NCBI RefSeq assembly: GCF_000178995.1
Contig: NZ_ADVZ01000001.1
Span: forward strand, 1,584,001-1,648,000
Length of the DNA stretch: 64,000 nt
DNA from: Afipia sp. 1NLS2
Lineage (GTDB): Bacteria; Pseudomonadota; Alphaproteobacteria; Rhizobiales; Xanthobacteraceae
Direction of reading: 5' to 3'
Positions 47,334 through 56,509 of this stretch are shown piece after piece. How positions within the stretch are numbered: position 1 is the stretch's first letter; each line of letters begins with the position of its first letter. A program made the translations under genes and the position numbers. The notes below the pieces were generated by a model. That model was not told where the DNA came from. It searched no databases and saw nothing but the letters and a program-made list of their open reading frames with translations.

Positions 47334-48026
47334 TCAAAAATCCAGATCGATGTAATGCGCGGGCGCGGGCAGGCCGGGGAGCCATTCGTTCAGCAGCGGG
47401 CGGAACGAGGGGCGCGACTTGATGCGCACATACCAGGCTTTCGCGGCGTCATCCTCGGTCCACGGCACGTCGCCGAGATAATCGATCGCCGACAGATGCG
47501 CCGCGGCGGCGAGGTCGGCATAGGTCGGCCGGTCGCCGGCGAGAAAATTCCGCGTCCGCGCGAGCCAGCCGATATAGGCCAGATGATAGCGCAGGTTGGA
47601 GCGTGCCGCGCGCATCACCTCGGTCGAAGGCGCGCCGCCACCCTGTTCGGCGGTCATGAAGCGCTTGTAGACGCGCTCGGTGACGAGCGGTCCGCTGACC
47701 TCGTCATAGAATTTGTCGTTGAACCACGACATCAGCCGCCGGACTTCGATGCGGCCGGCTGAGGTGGCGGGCATCAGGCGGCGCTCGCCAAGCCGCTGGC
47801 CATGCGTCTCGTCGAGATATTCGGCGATGATCGCGGCGCCCGGAATGGGCGGCTGGCCGTCGAGCATCATCACCGGCGTGGTGCCTGCCGGGTTCATCGC
47901 CAGAAACGCCTCGTCGCGCTCCCATATCCGCTCTTCGACGAGTTCGGATTCCAGTCCGTATTCGCCGAGCGCGAGACGGATGAAACGTGAATGGGGGCAG
48001 AAGGCGTGATGGAAAAGGGTAATCAT
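47334..48026 (-). CDS. glutathione S-transferase family protein
   Basis: 230 residues from the ATG at 48026 (MITLFHHAFCPHSRFIRLAL), where the thioredoxin-like GST domain begins; the frame is open to 48167 but that part is not GST-like. The N-terminal domain has AFCPHSRF (C10-P-H-S), NPAGTTPVMMLDG (cis-Pro) and PGAAIIAEYLDE; the C-terminal helical domain includes NFLAGDRPTYADLAAAAHLS. Substrate unknown. Convergent with the hydrolase gene. Confidence 0.88.
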   Translation of the reverse strand: MITLFHHAFCPHSRFIRLALGEYGLESELVEERIWERDEAFLAMNPAGTTPVMMLDGQPPIPGAAIIAEYLDETHGQRLGERRLMPATSAGRIEVRRLMSWFNDKFYDEVSGPLVTERVYKRFMTAEQGGGAPSTEVMRAARSNLRYHLAYIGWLARTRNFLAGDRPTYADLAAAAHLSAIDYLGDVPWTEDDAAKAWYVRIKSRPSFRPLLNEWLPGLPAPAHYIDLDF

Positions 48027-48229
48027 AGGCACCGTGTTAGCCGGAAGATTCTTAAAGAGAGCCTTAAAAAAGGCTTTCTGCTCTCGCTTGGTGGCGGCCC
48101 GCGAGCAAGGTGTCGAACCTAACCGAGCGCGAGCCGGGGGCAAGGTATCTTTGCGTGTTTTCCGCATTGCGGGGGGTCATCGAATAAGTCACAAACGCGC
48201 GGGCCCTCCCGGCACGATGGATTTTCCCA

Positions 48230-49036
48230 ATGTTGGCTGATCTTCTGAAGGCGCTGTTCCTCGGCATCGTGGAGGGCGTCACCGAGTTCCTGCCGGTCTC
48301 ATCCACCGGCCATTTGCTGCTGGCAGAGCGTATCTTCAATCTCGACCAGGAAAATTTCTGGAAGACGTTCGCGGTGCTGATTCAGCTCGGCGCGATTCTG
48401 GCCATTCTGGTGATCTACTTCCAGCGGCTGTGGCATGTCGCGACCCACATGTTCACCGATCCCGCCGCACGGCGGTTCGTGATCGGCGTGCTGGTCGCAT
48501 TTTTACCTGCCGTGGTGCTCGGCCTGATCTTCGGCCATTTCATCAAGGCGGTGCTGTTCAATCCGTGGGTGGTGTGCTTCTCGCTGATCGCGGGCGGCGC
48601 GGTGTTGTTGTGGGTCGATCAGCAGGACGTCAATCCGCGCCATCACAACGCCATGACGTTTCCGCTGCCGATGTATCTCGGCATCGGCATCGCGCAATGC
48701 GCGGCGATGGTTCCGGGCGTGTCGCGTTCCGGCGCCTCGATCGTGGCGGCGATGCTGTTCGGCGCCGACAAGCGCTCGGCGGCGGAGTTCTCGTTCTTCC
48801 TTGCGATCCCGACCATGATCGGCGCGTTCGCCTACGATGTCTACAAGGATCGCGCCGACATGACGATGGATCACGCGCTGATCATCGTGGTCGGCTTTGT
48901 GGTGTCGTTCATCACCGCGATCATCGTGGTGAAGACGTTCCTCGATTTCGTCACGCGCAACGGCTTTACGTTCTTCGCCTGGTGGCGTGTGATCGTCGGC
49001 ACGCTCGGTCTGGTCGCGCTGGCGCTGGGGGCGTGA
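48230..49036 (+). CDS. uppP: undecaprenyl-diphosphatase (BacA/UppP)
   Basis: 268 residues of a polytopic inner-membrane protein. Recycles undecaprenyl pyrophosphate to the monophosphate lipid carrier needed for peptidoglycan and O-antigen; extra copies give bacitracin resistance. The two conserved motifs are EGVTEFLPVSSTGH (15-28) and PGVSRSGASI (about 162-171). Ends 4 bases from the convergent reductase gene. Confidence 0.96.
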   Translation: MLADLLKALFLGIVEGVTEFLPVSSTGHLLLAERIFNLDQENFWKTFAVLIQLGAILAILVIYFQRLWHVATHMFTDPAARRFVIGVLVAFLPAVVLGLIFGHFIKAVLFNPWVVCFSLIAGGAVLLWVDQQDVNPRHHNAMTFPLPMYLGIGIAQCAAMVPGVSRSGASIVAAMLFGADKRSAAEFSFFLAIPTMIGAFAYDVYKDRADMTMDHALIIVVGFVVSFITAIIVVKTFLDFVTRNGFTFFAWWRVIVGTLGLVALALGA

Positions 49037-49040
49037 GGCT

Positions 49041-50006
49041 TTAAGTGTTCTTGTGGGCGAACTGGCCGGTCTTGCGGAAGCGCCACAGATAGGATGGCAG
49101 CACGGCTGACATCGATTCCGGCGCGATGCCGAGGCCTTCCAGCGTCAGGCCCGCGCTCCTGGCCGCATCCGACACCAAATTATCGGACTTGAGCAGTTCG
49201 ACCTGATCGGGCGTCAGCTTGAGATCGCCCGGCGCGAATTGCAGGAACGCCGCTTTGAGTTTCGCGAGCCCGAACGGCAGCGGCATCAGCGTCGGATCGC
49301 GCTCGGCAATCCGCAGGATCAGTTGAACCGCCTCGCGCATCGTGACCACTTCCGGCCCGCCAAGCTCGTAAGCCGCACCCGGCTTGGTCTTGCCATCGAC
49401 GGCATCGGCGATCGCGGTGGCGACGTCGCCGACATAGACCGGCTGCAGTTTGGTATCCGCGCCGATCAGCGGCAGCACCGGGAGCAACCGCGCCAGCGCG
49501 GCGAAGCGGTTGGCGAAATGATCCTCGGGCCCGAACACGATGGAGGGGCGGATGATGGTCGCACCGGGTACGGCGTCCAGCACCGCCTGTTCGCCGAACG
49601 CCTTCGAGACAGCGTAGCGCGAGGTGGAATTGACGTCGGCGCCGATTGCCGACACATGCACCATGCGGGCGCCGATTTTCGCGGCGGCTTCCGCGATGGC
49701 GTGCGCGCCGTGCGCGTGCACCCGGTTGAAGCGCTGGGCGCCGCCTTCCGAGAGAATGCCAACCAGATTGACCACGACATGCGCGCCGCGCACCGCCGCC
49801 TCGATCGAGGCCGGGTAGCGGATATTGGCCTGGACCGGGTTGATCTGGCCGACCTTGCCGAGCGGCTGGAGGTGACCGGCGAGTTCAGGCCGGCGTACGC
49901 CGACGCGCAGCCGGTAATCCCGCTGCGCCAGCGCCCGGACCACATGACGGCCGAGGAAACCCGATCCGCCGAATACGGTGACGAGGGTGTCGATGGGGGC
50001 TGTCAT
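49041..50006 (-). CDS. NDUFA9-like NAD(P)-dependent epimerase/dehydratase
   Basis: 321 residues from the ATG at 50006. An atypical short-chain dehydrogenase: VFGGSGFLGRHVVRALAQ (nucleotide loop), AVRGAHVVVNLVGIL, and SRYAVSKAFGEQAVL with the YxxxK pair, then IIRPSIVFGPEDHFANRF. This is the complex I assembly/accessory subunit-type (NDUFA9) branch found in alphaproteobacteria. A role in complex I is family inference; in the cell it may bind NADPH without a catalytic job. Confidence 0.85.
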   Translation of the reverse strand: MTAPIDTLVTVFGGSGFLGRHVVRALAQRDYRLRVGVRRPELAGHLQPLGKVGQINPVQANIRYPASIEAAVRGAHVVVNLVGILSEGGAQRFNRVHAHGAHAIAEAAAKIGARMVHVSAIGADVNSTSRYAVSKAFGEQAVLDAVPGATIIRPSIVFGPEDHFANRFAALARLLPVLPLIGADTKLQPVYVGDVATAIADAVDGKTKPGAAYELGGPEVVTMREAVQLILRIAERDPTLMPLPFGLAKLKAAFLQFAPGDLKLTPDQVELLKSDNLVSDAARSAGLTLEGLGIAPESMSAVLPSYLWRFRKTGQFAHKNT

Positions 50007-50166
50007 GGTCGAATTCCTGCCTCGATAAAGGTAAGCCGCGCGGGCATTTGCGGATTTTGCGATACGCCATCGGTCATTGGCTGTACAGGGGCCATGGTGC
50101 CACCCGCCGGGGGAAATTTCCTCGGAATTTGACAAGCGTGCGGCCGATCCTTACTAACCGCCCCAC

Positions 50167-50251
50167 GCCCAGGTGGTGGAATTGGTAGACACGCAGGTTT
50201 CAGGTACCTGTGCTGCAAGGCGTGAAGGTTCGAGTCCTTTCCTGGGCACCA
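50167..50251 (+). tRNA. tRNA-Leu (anticodon CAG)
   Basis: Acceptor arms GCCCAGG (50167-50173) and CCTGGGC (50241-50247), discriminator A and encoded CCA (50249-50251). The anticodon stem CAGGT/ACCTG encloses the loop TTCAGGT, giving anticodon CAG. A long variable arm and the GGTTCGAGTCC T-arm fit a leucine tRNA of 85 bases. No integrase gene adjoins it. Confidence 0.97.
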
Positions 50252-50609
50252 TTTCCAAGCATTGTCGCTGATCGTGCAGGTCCTCTCCTGCGCAAGATTC
50301 TGACCTCTCGGCAGACACATTAGAGGCGGCGCGCACGCCTCTGCCGAATGTTTTTGCCGATCCTCCGCGGCGGTTGATCGCTCATTATCTTCTGAAGCAT
50401 TCGGCTTGCCACACGGTGCCGCGACATTTTTCGCGCACCGCGATCCTCCGCGCGTGAAATCCCTTGATCGCAGCGCCTGGCGGAGGAACATTTCATCAAA
50501 ATTGCTGATTGGGTGAATAAGCAGCGATTATTTGCTCTGATAGACAGCGAGGGGCATCTTCGCCGCGTGTCATCAGAACTCCGGGGGTGGCGCGGGAAAG
50601 AGGATATTC
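50252..50609. other. 358-base intergenic region between tRNA-Leu and the hmf-like operon
   Basis: No gene seen. A hairpin AGAGGCG/CGCCTCT (50322-50342) followed after 9 bases by TTTTT could end the tRNA transcript. Near the operon, TGCT (50503-50506) and AGCA (50520-50523) form a small dyad; TGCTGAT at 50503-50509 also occurs at 59435-59441 in the LysR-hmfF gap, so it may be a shared regulator site. Confidence 0.4.
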
Positions 50610-53609
50610 GTGACGGACGATTCCACCGCTGCTGACGTGAAAGCTGGCCGCCCGCCCGTCACGCGCTGGACGGGTCAATCCTTGCCGCGCGACGAGGACC
50701 GGCAACTGCTGACCGGGCGGGGCCGTTATATCGACGATCTCGGCGTCAGCACCCGCACCGCCGAGGCAGCGATCCTTCGCTCTCCGCACGCCCACGCCCG
50801 CCTGCTCGGCATCGATGTCAGCAAGGCGCTGGCACTTCCCGGTGTCCATGCCGTCGTGACCGGCAAGGATGTGCAGCAATTTGGTTCGCCGCTTGTCGCC
50901 GGATTGAAAATTCCGGTTGCGTGCTGGCCGCTCGCGGTCGACAAGGTGCGCTATTACGGTGAAGCGGTAGCGATGGTCGTCGCCGACAATCGCTATCTTG
51001 CCGAAGACGCGATCGACCTGATCGATGTCGAGTATGACGTGCTCCCGGCGGTGATCGATCCGCTCAAAGCACTTGAATCCAACGCTCCGGTGCTGCACGA
51101 AAAGCTCGGCTCGAACCTCGCCAACGAACGCTCGTTCGTTTTTGGCGATCCCGATGCCGCTTTCGCCAAGGCGGCGCATCGCATCGGCATCGACATTGCG
51201 TATCCGCGCAATGCCTGCACGCCGATCGAGACCTACGGCGTGATCGCCGAATATGAGCCCGGCACCGACAGCTATGATGTCACTGCGAATTTTCAGGGCC
51301 CGTTCTCGCTCCATGCGGTGATGGCGCGCGCGCTCAACGTGCCGGGCAACCGCTTGCGGCTGCGCACGCCCGGTGACAGCGGCGGCAGCTTCGGCGTCAA
51401 GCAGGCGGTGTTTCCCTATGTGGTACTGACGGCGATCGCCGCGCGCGTCGCGGGGCGTCCGGTCAAATGGATCGAGGACCGGCTCGAACATCTGATGGCG
51501 TCGGCGGTCGCGACCAATCGCGTGTCGACGCTGACGGCTGCAGTCGCGCAGGACGGCCGTATCCTCGCGCTCGACTGGGACCAGCTGGAAGATACCGGTG
51601 CGCATCTGCGCGCGCCCGAACCGGCGACGCTCTATCGGATGCACGGCAACATGACCGGCGCCTACGCGATCGAACATCTGCGCATCCGCAATCGTATTGT
51701 GCTGACCAACAAGATGCCGACCGGCCTCAATCGCGGCTTCGGCGGCCCGCAGGTTTACTTCGCGCTTGAGCGGCTGGTGCAGAAGATCGCTGTGGCGCTG
51801 AAGCTCGATCCGCTCGATGTCATTGGCCGCAATCTGATTCCTGCCCACGCCTTTCCTTATCGCGCAGCATCCGGCGCGCTCTATGACAGCGGCGACTACC
51901 AGACGGCCATCGCGTCAGCGGTCAAGGACGGCGGTCTCGCTGAGCTCAAGGCGCGCCGTGAGGCTGCGCGCCGCGAGGGAAAGCTCTACGGCATCGGCTA
52001 TGCTGCGGTGGTCGAGCCCAGCGTGTCGAACATGGGCTACATCACCGCCGTGCTGACGCCGGAGCAGCGCGCCAAGGCGGGGCCAAAGAATGGCGCGCAG
52101 GCGACCTCCACCATCGGCATCGACGCCGTCGGCTCGATCGCGGTCCATGTTGCGTCCACGCCGCAGGGGCAGGGCCATCGCACCGTTCTCTCGCAAGTCG
52201 TCGCCGATGCGTTCGGACTCGCGCCGCACGACATCCGCGTCATCACCGAAATCGACACCGCGCGGGATTCCTGGTCGATCGCGTCCGGCAATTATTCCAG
52301 TCGCTTCGCCGCCGCGGTCGCTGGTGCCACTCAGATCGCCGCGACACGGTTGCGCGGCAAGCTCGCCGCCGTCGCCGCAAAGCTTCTCGATGCCGATCTT
52401 GATTCAATCGTGTTCGAGAACGGCCGCATCCATGCCGGCGATCCGGCGAAGTCGCTGCCGTTTGCGCGCGTGGCCTCGTCCAGCCACTGGTCGCCCGGCG
52501 AACTGCCGCAGGGTATCGACCAGACCATCAAGGAGACGGTGTTTTGGAGCCCGCCCGAACTCACCGCGCCGACCGAGGACGACCGCGTCAATTCCTCGCT
52601 GTGTCACGGCTTCATCTTCGACATCTGCGCGGTGGAGATCGATCGCGCGACCTGCGAGGTGAAGATCGACCGTTACGTCACGATGCACGATTGCGGCCGC
52701 ATCCTGCATCCCGGCATGGTGGCGGGCCAGGTGTCAGGCAGCTTCACCCACGCGCTCGGCGCAGCGCTCTATGAAGAGTCGAGCTACGCCCCCGATGGAA
52801 GCCTGTCGTCGGGCACGCTGGCGGATTACCTGATCCCGACCATGATGGAAGTGCCCGAATTGCGCATTCTTCATCACGAGAGTCCGTCGCCGTTCACGCC
52901 GCTCGGTGCCAAGGGCGTCGGCGAGGGGAATTGCATGTCGACGCCGGTATGCATCGCCAACGCCGTGGCCGATGCGCTCGGGATCGAAGACGTCACGCTG
53001 CCGATCACGCCAGCCAAACTCGCGGCACATATCCATGGTGCCGAACCCGCGCCGAAGACGCCGCCGGTCGCGCAGAAGGCAAGCACCGCGAAGGCCGGCG
53101 AGCGCGCGTTGACCGGATCGGGCAAGGCCGTGGTCGATGCGCCGCGGCAGCAGATCTGGAACATGCTGCTCGATTCCGCCACGCTGATGTCGGTGATTCC
53201 GGGCGCACACAATGTCGAGAAAGTAGGCGACAGCAAATTCCACGCCGATGTCACGCTCGGCATCGGTCCGGTGAAGGGCCGCTACAAGGCGAAGATCAAA
53301 TTGTCGGACATGAAGGAGCCGGACTCGATAACGCTGTCGGGCGGCACCGAAGGCGCGCTCGGCTCGGGTCATGGCACGGGTTTCATCACCTTGACCGAAG
53401 CCGACGGCAAGACCACCGTTGCATACACCTACGAGGCGGCCGTCGGCGGCAAGATCGCGTCGATCGGCGGACGGTTGCTCGACGGCGCAGCCAAGGTCGT
53501 CATTGGACAATTTTTCGAGGCGCTCGCCAGCAAGGCGAGCGGCAGGCGGGCCTCGCCGCTGATGAGCCTCATCCGGCGGCTGCTGGCGCTGTTGGGAGTA
53601 TCGCGATGA
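50610..53609 (+). CDS. hmfA: molybdenum subunit of furoyl-CoA dehydrogenase-type hydroxylase, fused to a CoxG-like domain
   Basis: 999 residues from GTG 50610 (AGAGGA upstream). Residues about 15-790 are a xanthine-oxidase-family large subunit: RDEDRQLLTGRGRYIDDLGV, the cofactor regions GDSGGSFGVKQAVFPY, GLNRGFGGPQ (about 369-378), QGQGHRTVLSQVVADAFG and GVGEGN with the catalytic Glu (E772). Lacking the CO dehydrogenase AYRCSFR motif, it is not CODH. From about residue 830 to 980 a CoxG/SRPBCC domain follows (GSGKAVVDAPRQQIWNMLLD, SVIPGAHNVEKVGD, GRYKAKIKLSDM). Free CoxG tethers CO dehydrogenase to the membrane. Its start and neighbours fit HmfA of the hmf pathway, hydroxylating 2-furoyl-CoA. 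The hmfB start overlaps its stop (ATGA). Confidence 0.75.
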   Translation: MTDDSTAADVKAGRPPVTRWTGQSLPRDEDRQLLTGRGRYIDDLGVSTRTAEAAILRSPHAHARLLGIDVSKALALPGVHAVVTGKDVQQFGSPLVAGLKIPVACWPLAVDKVRYYGEAVAMVVADNRYLAEDAIDLIDVEYDVLPAVIDPLKALESNAPVLHEKLGSNLANERSFVFGDPDAAFAKAAHRIGIDIAYPRNACTPIETYGVIAEYEPGTDSYDVTANFQGPFSLHAVMARALNVPGNRLRLRTPGDSGGSFGVKQAVFPYVVLTAIAARVAGRPVKWIEDRLEHLMASAVATNRVSTLTAAVAQDGRILALDWDQLEDTGAHLRAPEPATLYRMHGNMTGAYAIEHLRIRNRIVLTNKMPTGLNRGFGGPQVYFALERLVQKIAVALKLDPLDVIGRNLIPAHAFPYRAASGALYDSGDYQTAIASAVKDGGLAELKARREAARREGKLYGIGYAAVVEPSVSNMGYITAVLTPEQRAKAGPKNGAQATSTIGIDAVGSIAVHVASTPQGQGHRTVLSQVVADAFGLAPHDIRVITEIDTARDSWSIASGNYSSRFAAAVAGATQIAATRLRGKLAAVAAKLLDADLDSIVFENGRIHAGDPAKSLPFARVASSSHWSPGELPQGIDQTIKETVFWSPPELTAPTEDDRVNSSLCHGFIFDICAVEIDRATCEVKIDRYVTMHDCGRILHPGMVAGQVSGSFTHALGAALYEESSYAPDGSLSSGTLADYLIPTMMEVPELRILHHESPSPFTPLGAKGVGEGNCMSTPVCIANAVADALGIEDVTLPITPAKLAAHIHGAEPAPKTPPVAQKASTAKAGERALTGSGKAVVDAPRQQIWNMLLDSATLMSVIPGAHNVEKVGDSKFHADVTLGIGPVKGRYKAKIKLSDMKEPDSITLSGGTEGALGSGHGTGFITLTEADGKTTVAYTYEAAVGGKIASIGGRLLDGAAKVVIGQFFEALASKASGRRASPLMSLIRRLLALLGVSR

Positions 53610-54433
53610 AGCCCGCACCGTTCGATTATCTGCGGGTCGAGACCGTTGATGAGGCGGTGGAGGCGTTGCGCCAGGAGGGCGGTGACGCGCGGATCATCGC
53701 CGGTGGCCAGTCGCTGATGCCGATGCTGGCGATGCGGCTCGCGCGCCCGAAGCTGCTGGTCGACATCATGCATGTCGATGCGCTGCGCCGTATCGACGAC
53801 GACGGCAAGACATTGCGCATCGGCGCCGCCGTCCGGCAGGAGAAGCTGGAGCGGCATGCTGAGTTGGCGCGGCGTCAGCCGTTGCTCGCCGGCGCGCTCG
53901 CATGGGTCGGACATGCGCAGACCCGCGCGCGCGGCACGATCTGCGGATCGATCGCGCATGCCGACCCTTCGGCGGAATTGCCGCTGTCGCTGATGACGCT
54001 GGGCGGCAGCGTTCACCTGCGCGCGGGCCGCAAGCACCGGACGCTCACAGCAGGCGAATTCTTCACCGGCATGATGGCGACGGCGAAGGCCGACGACGAG
54101 ATGATCGAGGCCGTGTCGTTCCCTACGGCGTTGCCGGGAACGGGTTATGCCTTCACCGAGGTCGGACGCCGCCACGGCGACTTCGCCATCGTCGCCTGCG
54201 CGGCGAGGATCGATGGCGAGAAGGCAACGCTCGGCATCGGCGGCGTGGCTGACGTGCCGGCGGTGCGCGCGCTGCCATTGCCCGATGCGCCCGATTTCGC
54301 CGATGCGCTCAATCAATATGCGTGGGATCTCGATGCGCGTGACGATCTTCACGCCACGGCGCGTTACCGGCGCGATCTGATCCGTCAGTTGGGCCGTCGT
54401 ACGATCGAGGAGGCTGCCCGATGCCGCGCCTGA
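53606..54433 (+). CDS. hmfB: FAD-binding subunit of the furoyl-CoA dehydrogenase-type hydroxylase
   Basis: 275 residues from the ATG at 53606, which overlaps the hmfA stop as ATGA. The FAD loops are clear: IIAGGQSLMPMLAMRLARPK (31-50) and GTICGSIAHADPSAELPLSL. The C-terminal CO_deh_flav domain contains GRRHGDFAIVACAARI. It passes electrons from the iron-sulfur subunit to the final acceptor. A much longer frame open from 52931 only reads hmfA in the wrong register. Overlaps hmfC by 13 bases. Confidence 0.82.
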   Translation: MKPAPFDYLRVETVDEAVEALRQEGGDARIIAGGQSLMPMLAMRLARPKLLVDIMHVDALRRIDDDGKTLRIGAAVRQEKLERHAELARRQPLLAGALAWVGHAQTRARGTICGSIAHADPSAELPLSLMTLGGSVHLRAGRKHRTLTAGEFFTGMMATAKADDEMIEAVSFPTALPGTGYAFTEVGRRHGDFAIVACAARIDGEKATLGIGGVADVPAVRALPLPDAPDFADALNQYAWDLDARDDLHATARYRRDLIRQLGRRTIEEAARCRA

Positions 54434-54972
54434 GCGCCGACCAGAAACATCGGGTGTCGTTCACGCTGAATGGTAAGCCGGTGTCCGGCATGGCCGAGCC
54501 GCGCATGACGCTGAGCGATTTTCTGCGCCACGAGATCGGCGCGACCGGCACGCATGTCGGCTGCGAACATGGTGTCTGCGGTGCCTGCACGGTGCAGATC
54601 GACGGCGGGCTGGCGCGCTCCTGCCTCGCGCTCGCGGTGCAGACCGATGGCTGCGACGTGCGCACGGTCGAAGGCCTGTCGCCCGACGGCGGCACGACGC
54701 TCTCGATTCTGCAGGACGAATTCCGCAACAATCATGGTTTGCAATGCGGCTTCTGCACGCCGGGCTTTCTGATGACGCTCGATGCGCTGTTCCGCGAACG
54801 CCCGGATGCGAACGTCGAGATGATTTGCGAAACGTTGTCGGGCCATCTGTGCCGGTGCACAGGCTATGCGCCGATCATGAAGGCCGCGCTCGCCGCCCAG
54901 CGGCGGCTGCGCGGCGAGGCAATTCAAGAAAATTCAAAGCAAGAACATCCAAAGGGAGAATCGCATGCTTGA
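54421..54972 (+). CDS. hmfC: [2Fe-2S] subunit of the furoyl-CoA dehydrogenase-type hydroxylase
   Basis: 183 residues. The plant-type cluster (GCEHGVCGACTVQIDG) and the second cluster of this family (GLQCGFCTPGFLM and GHLCRCTGY) are both present, linking the Mo site to FAD. The last 20 residues are charged (QENSKQEHPKGE) and overlap the next gene's start by 8 bases. Third of three coupled subunit genes. Confidence 0.85.
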   Translation: MPRLSADQKHRVSFTLNGKPVSGMAEPRMTLSDFLRHEIGATGTHVGCEHGVCGACTVQIDGGLARSCLALAVQTDGCDVRTVEGLSPDGGTTLSILQDEFRNNHGLQCGFCTPGFLMTLDALFRERPDANVEMICETLSGHLCRCTGYAPIMKAALAAQRRLRGEAIQENSKQEHPKGESHA

Positions 54973-56491
54973 TCTCGGCACCACGTTTCTTGCGGCGGTC
55001 GAACGCGAGCCGGGTCGCGAAGCGATTGTCGATGGCGATGTGCGGCTGACCTATGCCGACTATTACAAGCGAATTTCGGGGCTTGTTGCATCGTTCGATC
55101 GTCTGGGATTGAAGCCGGGCGATCATCTGGTCAGCGTGTTGCGCAACCGCTGGCAGGCCGCCGTGCTGCATTGGGCCTGTCAATTCACCGGCGTGATCCT
55201 GACCCCGGTCAACTGGCGCTCCAAGGCGGATGACGTGAATTATACGGTGCAGGATTCCGAGGCCCGCGCGATTGTTTTCGAGGACGTCTCGGCGGAAGGC
55301 GTGCGCGGCGCGGAGTTGGCCGCGAACCTGCTGCGGATCACGCTTGATGAATGCCGCGCCGGTGAGATCAGCTTCGCCGATCTTATCAGGGGCGGTGCGC
55401 CTGGCGCGAAGGCGCGCGCTCGCGCCGATGCATGGTCGATCATGCTGTACACGTCAGGCACCACGTCGCGGCCGAAAGGCGTGCCGCGCCGCCAGCACGC
55501 CGAGCGCGCCGCCGCGATCGCGCATGTCGCGCAGAACCTTTACGGTTATGGCGAGCGGACCCTCGGCGTGATGCCGCTGTATCACACGATGGGCGTGCGC
55601 TCGATGCTGGCCTCGGTGCTGACCAACGGCACCTTCGTGTGCATGTCGAAGTTCGACGCGGGCGAGGCGATTGCCGTCATCGAACGCGAAAAGATCGACA
55701 ATTTGTATCTGGTGCCGACGCTCTATCACGACATCGTCTATCATCCCGACTTCTCGCCGGAGCGCGTAAAGACGGCCCGCAAGCTCGGCTTCGCCGGTGC
55801 GCCGATGACGGATCATCTGCTGCAGCAGCTCGACAAGCTGTTTCAACCCGATCTGCTCGTCAATCATTACGGCTCGTCCGAGGTCTACACCTGCACCATC
55901 GATCAGAACGCTCGCCGCAAGCCCGGCAGCGCCGGCAAGTCGGGCATCAACCAGATGATCCGCGTCGTCACCCTCAATGCCAAGGGGCCGGGCGACATCG
56001 CCCCGCGCGGCGAGGAAGGGCAGATCATCGCGCTGCTTGCGGGCGATGAAGCGTTCGAGGGTTACTGGCGCCGTCCCGAAGCAGATGCGAAGTCGCTACG
56101 CGACGGCTGGTTTTTCGGCTCGGACACTGGTTACTTCGACAAGGACGGCGATCTGTTCGTCACCGGCCGTCTCGACGACATGATCATTTCCGGCGGCGAG
56201 AACGTCTCGCCGGTGGAAATCGAGAGCATGCTGTCGCTGCATCCGGCGGTGTCGGAAGTCGCGGTCGTCGGCCTGCCGGATGAGCGCTGGGGCAAGGTCG
56301 TGACCGCCTTCATCGCGGCGAAAACGCCGGTGACCGCCGAAGATCTCGACACCTATTGCGCGACATCGACTCTCGCCAATTTCAAGCGGCCGAGGAAATT
56401 CGTCTTCGTTCGCGAAATTCCGAAATCGCCCGTCGGCAAGCTGCTGCGTCGCAAGCTTGTGGCCGGCGAATATGAAACCGTCACCCCTTAA
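54965..56491 (+). CDS. hmfD: acyl-CoA synthetase, probable 2-furoyl-CoA synthetase
   Basis: 508 residues of the adenylate-forming family. ATP site SIMLYTSGTTSRPKGVPR (about 161-178), adenine region HYGSSEVYTC, SDTGYFDKDGDLFVTGRLDD and the C-terminal lysine motif KSPVGKLLRRKL. Cytosolic. As the fourth gene, sitting between hydroxylase subunits and the crotonase-fold gene, it is best read as HmfD, which activates 2-furoate to its CoA ester. Benzoate- or other aryl-specific relatives cannot be excluded from sequence alone. Starts 8 bases before the end of hmfC. Confidence 0.75.
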   Translation: MLDLGTTFLAAVEREPGREAIVDGDVRLTYADYYKRISGLVASFDRLGLKPGDHLVSVLRNRWQAAVLHWACQFTGVILTPVNWRSKADDVNYTVQDSEARAIVFEDVSAEGVRGAELAANLLRITLDECRAGEISFADLIRGGAPGAKARARADAWSIMLYTSGTTSRPKGVPRRQHAERAAAIAHVAQNLYGYGERTLGVMPLYHTMGVRSMLASVLTNGTFVCMSKFDAGEAIAVIEREKIDNLYLVPTLYHDIVYHPDFSPERVKTARKLGFAGAPMTDHLLQQLDKLFQPDLLVNHYGSSEVYTCTIDQNARRKPGSAGKSGINQMIRVVTLNAKGPGDIAPRGEEGQIIALLAGDEAFEGYWRRPEADAKSLRDGWFFGSDTGYFDKDGDLFVTGRLDDMIISGGENVSPVEIESMLSLHPAVSEVAVVGLPDERWGKVVTAFIAAKTPVTAEDLDTYCATSTLANFKRPRKFVFVREIPKSPVGKLLRRKLVAGEYETVTP

Positions 56492-56509
56492 GTTCAAAGG
56501 TATCAAAGC

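Noticed and set aside
50167-50251. tRNA-Leu as an island attachment site
   Set aside because: No integrase, no direct repeat of the tRNA 3' end and no change in composition next to it were seen.
50610-54972. Carbon monoxide dehydrogenase (coxMSL-like)
   Set aside because: The CODH active-site motif AYRCSFR is absent (GLNRGFGGPQ instead), the gene order is large-FAD-FeS, and CoA-ligase and crotonase genes follow.
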